10,266 nucleotides of DNA from Desulfobacterales bacterium (lineage in GTDB: Bacteria; Desulfobacterota; Desulfobulbia; Desulfobulbales; Desulfocapsaceae). Below are positions 7,303 through 10,266 of the stretch, one piece after another. The translations under genes were made by a program, and so were the position numbers. Under the pieces are notes generated by a model. That model was given only the letters and a program-made list of their open reading frames with translations. It did no database searches and was not told the DNA's origin. Every line of letters starts with the position of its first letter. Within the stretch, counting starts at the first letter, position 1. Where the stretch lies: contig JABDPQ010000380.1 in NCBI GenBank assembly GCA_013042695.1, positions 1-10,266 of the forward strand. Direction: 5' to 3'.

Positions 7303-7770
7303 CTACGGCACTTCGTCGGTAAAGAGCGTGGTAAACGTGGCGCCAAATGCCACAGGCCGAATGATCACTTTGAGAACATGCTGACTCCCTCCAGCTGACG
7401 CCTCCTGGTCACCTCCATCAAAAAGAATAAAGCGGTTTTCCACCACATGATAGTCCCCGTAACCGTTGTTATTGTCCGTTCCCTCTCCCCCGATATCGTT
7501 CTGCAAGGCAACCAGGTCGAGTGTGCTATTAGCCTGTTGGCTGCGATAATCAGCGGTCATGTTCTCCAAGGTCCGGTATATGGATAGGGTGTTTCTGAGG
7601 TTGCTGAGCGGCTCGCTGGATTTGGTAACTGAGGTTCCCAGGTAGGGCAGGATAACCGCCATCAGCAGCGCGCCCACGGTCAGGGTGATGATGACCTCAA
7701 GCAGGGTGAAGCCTGATAACGTGGCACCATTATTTCGGACTTTTCCTGGTCCTCTGCTGAGAATTTTCAT
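7303..7770 (-). CDS. PilV/GspI/MshD-like minor pilin
   Basis: Minor pilin or pseudopilin of 155 residues. The leader of 20 residues is basic and ends in Gly20, followed by FTLLEVIITLTVGALLMAVI, with Glu at mature +5 (residue 25), so it is a prepilin peptidase substrate. The periplasmic part is small, without cysteines, and rich in Gly, Asn and Asp (EGTDNNNGYGDYH near residue 95). Its identity as PilV/MshD type rests on position between the FimT-like and PilW-like genes. The ATG overlaps the stop of the FimT-like gene as ATGA (7770-7767) and lacks its own ribosome binding site, so translation is probably coupled. The stop is followed within ten bases by the start of the next gene. Confidence 0.82.
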   Translation of the reverse strand: MKILSRGPGKVRNNGATLSGFTLLEVIITLTVGALLMAVILPYLGTSVTKSSEPLSNLRNTLSIYRTLENMTADYRSQQANSTLDLVALQNDIGGEGTDNNNGYGDYHVVENRFILFDGGDQEASAGGSQHVLKVIIRPVAFGATFTTLFTDEVP

Positions 7771-8234
7771 GGGATGAAACCGGTGAGCGGAGCAAGAGTA
7801 AACGATTCCGCATCAGGGCCAGCACTGATGACTACGGTGATGACGCTGGCCCCGGGATTTCCCCACTGATTAAAAACAATGGGATTGACGCTAGAGCTGA
7901 TAGTGCCCAAAGCAAGGGTGCCGACAGCGCTGCTCTCTCCGGGAAGAGATGTGGCACTAGTCGCACCATTTTCTTCAAGGGTATAGGAATTTCCGGAAAA
8001 ATTAATTCCCCAAGTATGGTTGCTGTTCATTGCCCTGGTCTGGGCATAGCGCACATGCCCTTTGACGATTTCCACCTCCGCGAGGAGTTCAGCGCTATTA
8101 TCCATAGCGCGGCTGATAATTACCGTACTGATGATGCCGATCAGTAGGAGCACACAAATGACTTCCAGCATGGAAAAACCATGACTGCTATTCAGTACTC
8201 TCGTAGATCTATTCAGGTGAGTGCTTTGCTTCAT
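7767..8234 (-). CDS. FimT/GspH/MshC-like minor pilin
   Basis: Minor pilin or pseudopilin of 155 residues, proposed to join the initiation complex or tip of the pilus. An 18-residue charged leader precedes Gly19, then FSMLEVICVLLLIGIISTVI with Glu at mature +5 (residue 24). The stretch EIVKGHVRYAQTRAMNSNHTWGINF (about 54-78) and the end AESFTLAPLTGFIP fit the GspH/FimT fold, which has an Arg/Ala-rich helix and a terminal strand around a TG motif. No Shine-Dalgarno sequence lies before ATG 8234. Instead the codon sits in the loop of a hairpin, directly after a terminator-like stem-loop, so expression is probably low and controlled. In MSHA order it takes the mshC place. Confidence 0.85.
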   Translation of the reverse strand: MKQSTHLNRSTRVLNSSHGFSMLEVICVLLLIGIISTVIISRAMDNSAELLAEVEIVKGHVRYAQTRAMNSNHTWGINFSGNSYTLEENGATSATSLPGESSAVGTLALGTISSSVNPIVFNQWGNPGASVITVVISAGPDAESFTLAPLTGFIP

Positions 8235-8246
8235 GACAAAGCAAAG
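8224..8246 (-). promoter_or_regulatory. Hairpin enclosing the FimT-like start codon
   Basis: In the mRNA, CTTTGCTT (8246-8239) pairs perfectly with AAGCAAAG (8231-8224), leaving the loop TGTCATG (8238-8232) that contains the start codon. The left arm is also the U-rich tail of the adjacent terminator-like hairpin, so the two structures meet at base 8246. With no ribosome binding site visible, this may limit or gate initiation. The function is inferred from structure only. Confidence 0.5.
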
Positions 8247-8273
8247 AAAGCCCCCGGTAAGACAGGGGCTTTC
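8235..8273 (-). terminator. Rho-independent terminator or attenuator after the major pilin gene
   Basis: Reading leftward, GAAAGCCCC (8273-8265) and GGGGCTTTC (8254-8246) form a perfect nine-pair stem with a ten-base loop, followed by the U-rich tail TTTGCTTTG. It lies 34 bases after the pilin stop and 11 bases before the FimT-like start. As minor pilin genes continue on the same strand with no evident new promoter, partial termination is more likely than a full stop. Confidence 0.75.
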
Positions 8274-8307
8274 TGATGCCTACAAAGTAATATTATCCTG
8301 GATACTA

Positions 8308-8709
8308 CTAGTTTGGAATATAGGCGGTTCCTGATGCGGTTGCGCCGTCAACATTGGAGCCGACCACACCACTGGCGGTTATATCGATTTCTCCCGCTGC
8401 ACCATCCGCAAAGTCTATGGAAAAATCACCGTCCGTATAGGGATCAACAAGACCATTAGTCATTCCCGTCAAATCGGCCAGATCACCGGGCACAACACTG
8501 TTTTGTAAAATATATTTTGCAGAATAGAGGTTGACCTGAGCAATTCCTTCGCTCACCGCTGCTTCAGCAGCCTTATTTTTAGCATCTACCTGCAAGTCTA
8601 TGAATTTGGGAACGGCCACTGCGGCCAGGATGCCGATCAACACCAGCACCGAAATAATTTCGATGAGGGTAAAACCTTTTTCAGAGCGTAAAATTCGTTG
8701 ACTTTCCAT
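8308..8709 (-). CDS. Major type IV pilin, MshA/PilA-like prepilin
   Basis: Main structural subunit of the pilus filament. The prepilin has 133 residues: a short leader of 12 ending in KG, then FTLIEIISVLVLIGILAAVA with Glu at mature +5 (residue 17), the site needed for assembly, and cleavage after Gly12. The following PKFIDLQVDAKNKA resembles the PKF-LQ-DA stretch of MshA-type pilins as I recall them. The mature part of 121 residues is unusually small, has no cysteine, and therefore lacks the disulfide-bounded D-region of classical PilA. Its C-terminal third is Gly/Ala/Asp-rich. ATG 8709 was chosen over the longer frame reaching 8841 because AGGAG lies six bases upstream and this leader is of normal prepilin length. 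A strong promoter upstream and a terminator downstream fit abundant synthesis. Confidence 0.93.
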   Translation of the reverse strand: MESQRILRSEKGFTLIEIISVLVLIGILAAVAVPKFIDLQVDAKNKAAEAAVSEGIAQVNLYSAKYILQNSVVPGDLADLTGMTNGLVDPYTDGDFSIDFADGAAGEIDITASGVVGSNVDGATASGTAYIPN

Positions 8710-8862
8710 GTTTTTCTCCTGTTTTTTCTTTACCACCTGATTGCGTGTCCAAATTAGATTTACGTGATTTTCGACTCCAGGCTGCCTAACAGTCAGCATT
8801 GAGGTCAGAGAATTACTTTCTCTAATAACCTTTTCGGACAACCACCTTTATCCGTTAAGAAA

Positions 8863-8891
8863 ATTGTATGGAAAGGAGTAATTTTTTTCAA
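8863..8891 (-). promoter_or_regulatory. Strong sigma70-type promoter for the major pilin
   Basis: On the minus strand TTGAAA (8891-8886) and TACAAT (8868-8863) are separated by exactly 17 bases; each hexamer matches the sigma70 consensus at five of six positions. Transcription would begin near 8856 and give a leader of about 147 bases before ATG 8709. I found no sigma54 -24/-12 element here, although many type IV pilin genes use one. Prediction rests on sequence match and on its location. Confidence 0.7.
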
Positions 8892-8976
8892 ATTTTTCGC
8901 TCTATAATTTTTTTTTCTTATTTATTTTCTCTTTTTCCTGTTTTTTTACGTTTTTTTCTTGTTTTTTTTATTTTTT
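8882..8976. promoter_or_regulatory. Phased T/A-tract region, likely curved DNA or UP element
   Basis: The plus strand shows T runs centred near 8885, 8895, 8912, 8926, 8934, 8944, 8954, 8965 and 8973, mostly about ten bases apart, immediately upstream of and reaching into the -35 hexamer of the pilin promoter. Helically phased A-tracts bend DNA, and an A-rich block upstream of -35 can bind the RNA polymerase alpha subunit. It also fills the gap after the platform-protein gene, where it would be transcribed as an A-rich spacer. Confidence 0.55.
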
Positions 8977-10186
8977 ACCCAACGATTTTAGTCAGATCCC
9001 ACATGGGCAGGAAAATAGCCAGGGCAAAAAAACCGACTACTGCGGTTAAGCAGACAATGAGCACCGGGCCGATGGCTTCGCCAAGACCCTTTGTGGTGTA
9101 CTCAACCTCTTCGTCGTAGTGGCTGGCAATCTGCCGAAGCATCTCCTCAAGGGATCCAGCTTCCTCGCCAATGGCGACCATATTAACCACCATCGGAGGG
9201 AAAAACTTCGCATCCCTTAACGGTTTGGCGATCCCGTGTCCCTCTTCCATCTGCTCAGAAAGCCTATCGAATTCCCGGGCAATGGCGCTATTGCCGATAG
9301 CCTCGGAAATGATGGTTATGGAACTGAGGATGGTGACGCCGCTGGCAGTGAGGATAGAGAGGATACTGGCAAAGCGCGACATCGCAGCCTTGTTGAAAAG
9401 AGGACCGATAATCGGCATCCGCAGTTGAATCAGGTCGCGGAGGTAGGCGCCGGATACGGTCTTACCGTACCAGTTGAGCACGAGAAACATAACGACTCCA
9501 CCACCGAGAAGATACATCCAGTAATGGTGCAGCCCGTTGTACATGGCAAGGCATATCCGGGTCGGCAGGGGAAGATCCAAGCCGGCGCTCTCGAAGACGC
9601 CGACAAATTTGGGGATAACAAAGGTCAGGAGCACAAAAAAGGCAAGGCCAAGAGCAAAAACAACCATTTTAGGATAGCGCAGGGCGGCCTTAATATCTTC
9701 CCGCAGACGGTATTCATGTTCACTGATATAGATGAGCCGATCGAGGACTTCGGGAAGCGTACCGCTTATCTCTCCAGCCCGGATCAAGCTGCAGTAGAGG
9801 GGTGGAAAGATATGCCCCTGTTTTAAAAAGGCATCGGTCAGCGAACTGCCCTCTTCAATGTCCTTGTCCATATCGTCGAGGGCATGGATCAACGTCTTGT
9901 TGGTTGACTGCGCCTTGAGGATGCCCAGGATACGGATGAAGGTAAGACCGGCGTTAAGCATAGTCCGGAGCTGCTTGGTAAAGAGCAGTAGTTCCTGAGT
10001 CCTTACCCTGGCACGCAGAGAAAAGGCACTTGCCGCTGCAGACCTTGCTTTAAATTCCTTCAGAGCGGTTGGGATCACATCCCTGCGGAGAAGGACATTA
10101 TGAGCCTCCCCGATCGAGATTGCATCTACCTGACCGTTGACTTTTTCTCCCTGCTGATCTCTGCCGCTGTATGAAAAGATGGTCAT
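8975..10186 (-). CDS. Pilus inner-membrane platform protein, PilC/GspF/MshG family
   Basis: Polytopic platform protein that transmits the motion of the cytoplasmic assembly ATPase to pilin subunits. At 403 residues it has the normal family length. It contains two copies of the T2SSF domain: the first about 67-190, starting with LLLFTKQLRTMLNAGLTFI, and the second about 269-392, with MSRFASILSILTASGVTIL. The repeated GEISGTLPEVLDRL (138-151) and GEEAGSLEEMLRQI (340-353) stretches are the family hallmark. Hydrophobic segments at about 174-194, 222-238 and 373-395 should span the membrane. The ATG at 10186 has no clear ribosome binding site, and an upstream coupling partner may lie beyond the edge. 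In MSHA loci the ATPase gene mshE precedes mshG, so the assembly ATPase probably lies just to the right. It is followed by the pilin gene after 265 bases. Confidence 0.92.
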   Translation of the reverse strand: MTIFSYSGRDQQGEKVNGQVDAISIGEAHNVLLRRDVIPTALKEFKARSAAASAFSLRARVRTQELLLFTKQLRTMLNAGLTFIRILGILKAQSTNKTLIHALDDMDKDIEEGSSLTDAFLKQGHIFPPLYCSLIRAGEISGTLPEVLDRLIYISEHEYRLREDIKAALRYPKMVVFALGLAFFVLLTFVIPKFVGVFESAGLDLPLPTRICLAMYNGLHHYWMYLLGGGVVMFLVLNWYGKTVSGAYLRDLIQLRMPIIGPLFNKAAMSRFASILSILTASGVTILSSITIISEAIGNSAIAREFDRLSEQMEEGHGIAKPLRDAKFFPPMVVNMVAIGEEAGSLEEMLRQIASHYDEEVEYTTKGLGEAIGPVLIVCLTAVVGFFALAIFLPMWDLTKIVG

Positions 10187-10207
10187 AAACGTCGTTAAAT
10201 TACAGGC

Positions 10208-10225
10208 CTGATCTCAATGGATCAG
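10208..10225. repeat. Short inverted repeat upstream of the platform gene
   Basis: CTGATC (10208-10213) and GATCAG (10220-10225) form a six-pair stem with a six-base loop about 22 bases before the platform gene's start codon. It could be a weak terminator of an upstream gene or an operator, but there is no good T run in either direction. Confidence 0.25.
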
Positions 10226-10266
10226 ATTCTTTAAAAAAATGATTTAAACACTTATTGGTACAGGAC

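Noticed and set aside
8710..8841. 44-residue N-terminal extension of the major pilin
   Set aside because: The extension lies in the untranslated leader behind the promoter; the AGGAG-preceded ATG 8709 gives a standard prepilin leader.
8868..9119. Plus-strand frame encoding Phe-rich peptide over the T tracts
   Set aside because: The hydrophobic composition comes only from T runs and the frame overlaps the platform-protein gene in antisense.
9236..9826. Plus-strand frame of 196 codons opposite the platform-protein gene
   Set aside because: It is antisense to a clear GspF-family gene with both domains intact; its translation is charged low-complexity sequence with no family motif.

Overview
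The window looks like chromosomal DNA of a Gram-negative, probably anaerobic or microaerophilic bacterium. A Desulfobulbales-like deltaproteobacterium (Desulfobacterota) is my best guess. The guess rests on a full three-domain NifU next to NifS used as a housekeeping Fe-S assembly pair, a bacterial-type phosphoglucomutase, and a type IV pilus locus of MSHA-like layout. It is an inference from gene families; no database search was possible.

Left part (1-3470, all on the minus strand). A phosphoglucomutase-type phosphohexomutase gene (best start 3329) is followed, after a gap of 116 bases, by nifU and then nifS. nifU and nifS overlap by one base and form a translationally coupled pair for iron-sulfur cluster assembly. 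NifS runs off the left edge just after its PLP-binding lysine motif.

Middle (3471-5418). An AT-rich intergenic stretch of about 500 bases carries a candidate promoter for the mutase and, before the rightward gene, an inverted-repeat cluster and a possible 11-codon leader ORF. The rightward gene encodes an ExeA/MshM-type AAA ATPase with a transmembrane segment, a LysM-like segment and a SPOR-like C-terminus. This looks like an inner-membrane ATPase that reaches into the periplasm to grip peptidoglycan.

Right part (5415-10266, minus strand). In transcription order it holds a PilC/GspF/MshG-like platform protein, a major pilin, a FimT/GspH-like minor pilin, a PilV/GspI-like minor pilin, a PilW/GspJ-like minor pilin, and a large PilX-like protein with an extra, apparently beta-rich C-terminal region. 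The order matches mshG-(F-B-)A-C-D-O-P of MSHA pili, with an MshM-like ATPase converging on the last gene.

The control elements around the major pilin are unusually readable. A strong sigma70-type promoter (TTGAAA, 17 bases, TACAAT) lies behind a phased T/A-tract region that is probably curved DNA or an UP element. A terminator-like hairpin directly after the pilin gene abuts a second hairpin that places the next gene's start codon in its loop. Together these suggest abundant major pilin and strongly reduced minor pilins from one transcript. A G9 tract inside the PilW-like gene, and A8 tracts in the PilX-like gene, are possible slippage sites.
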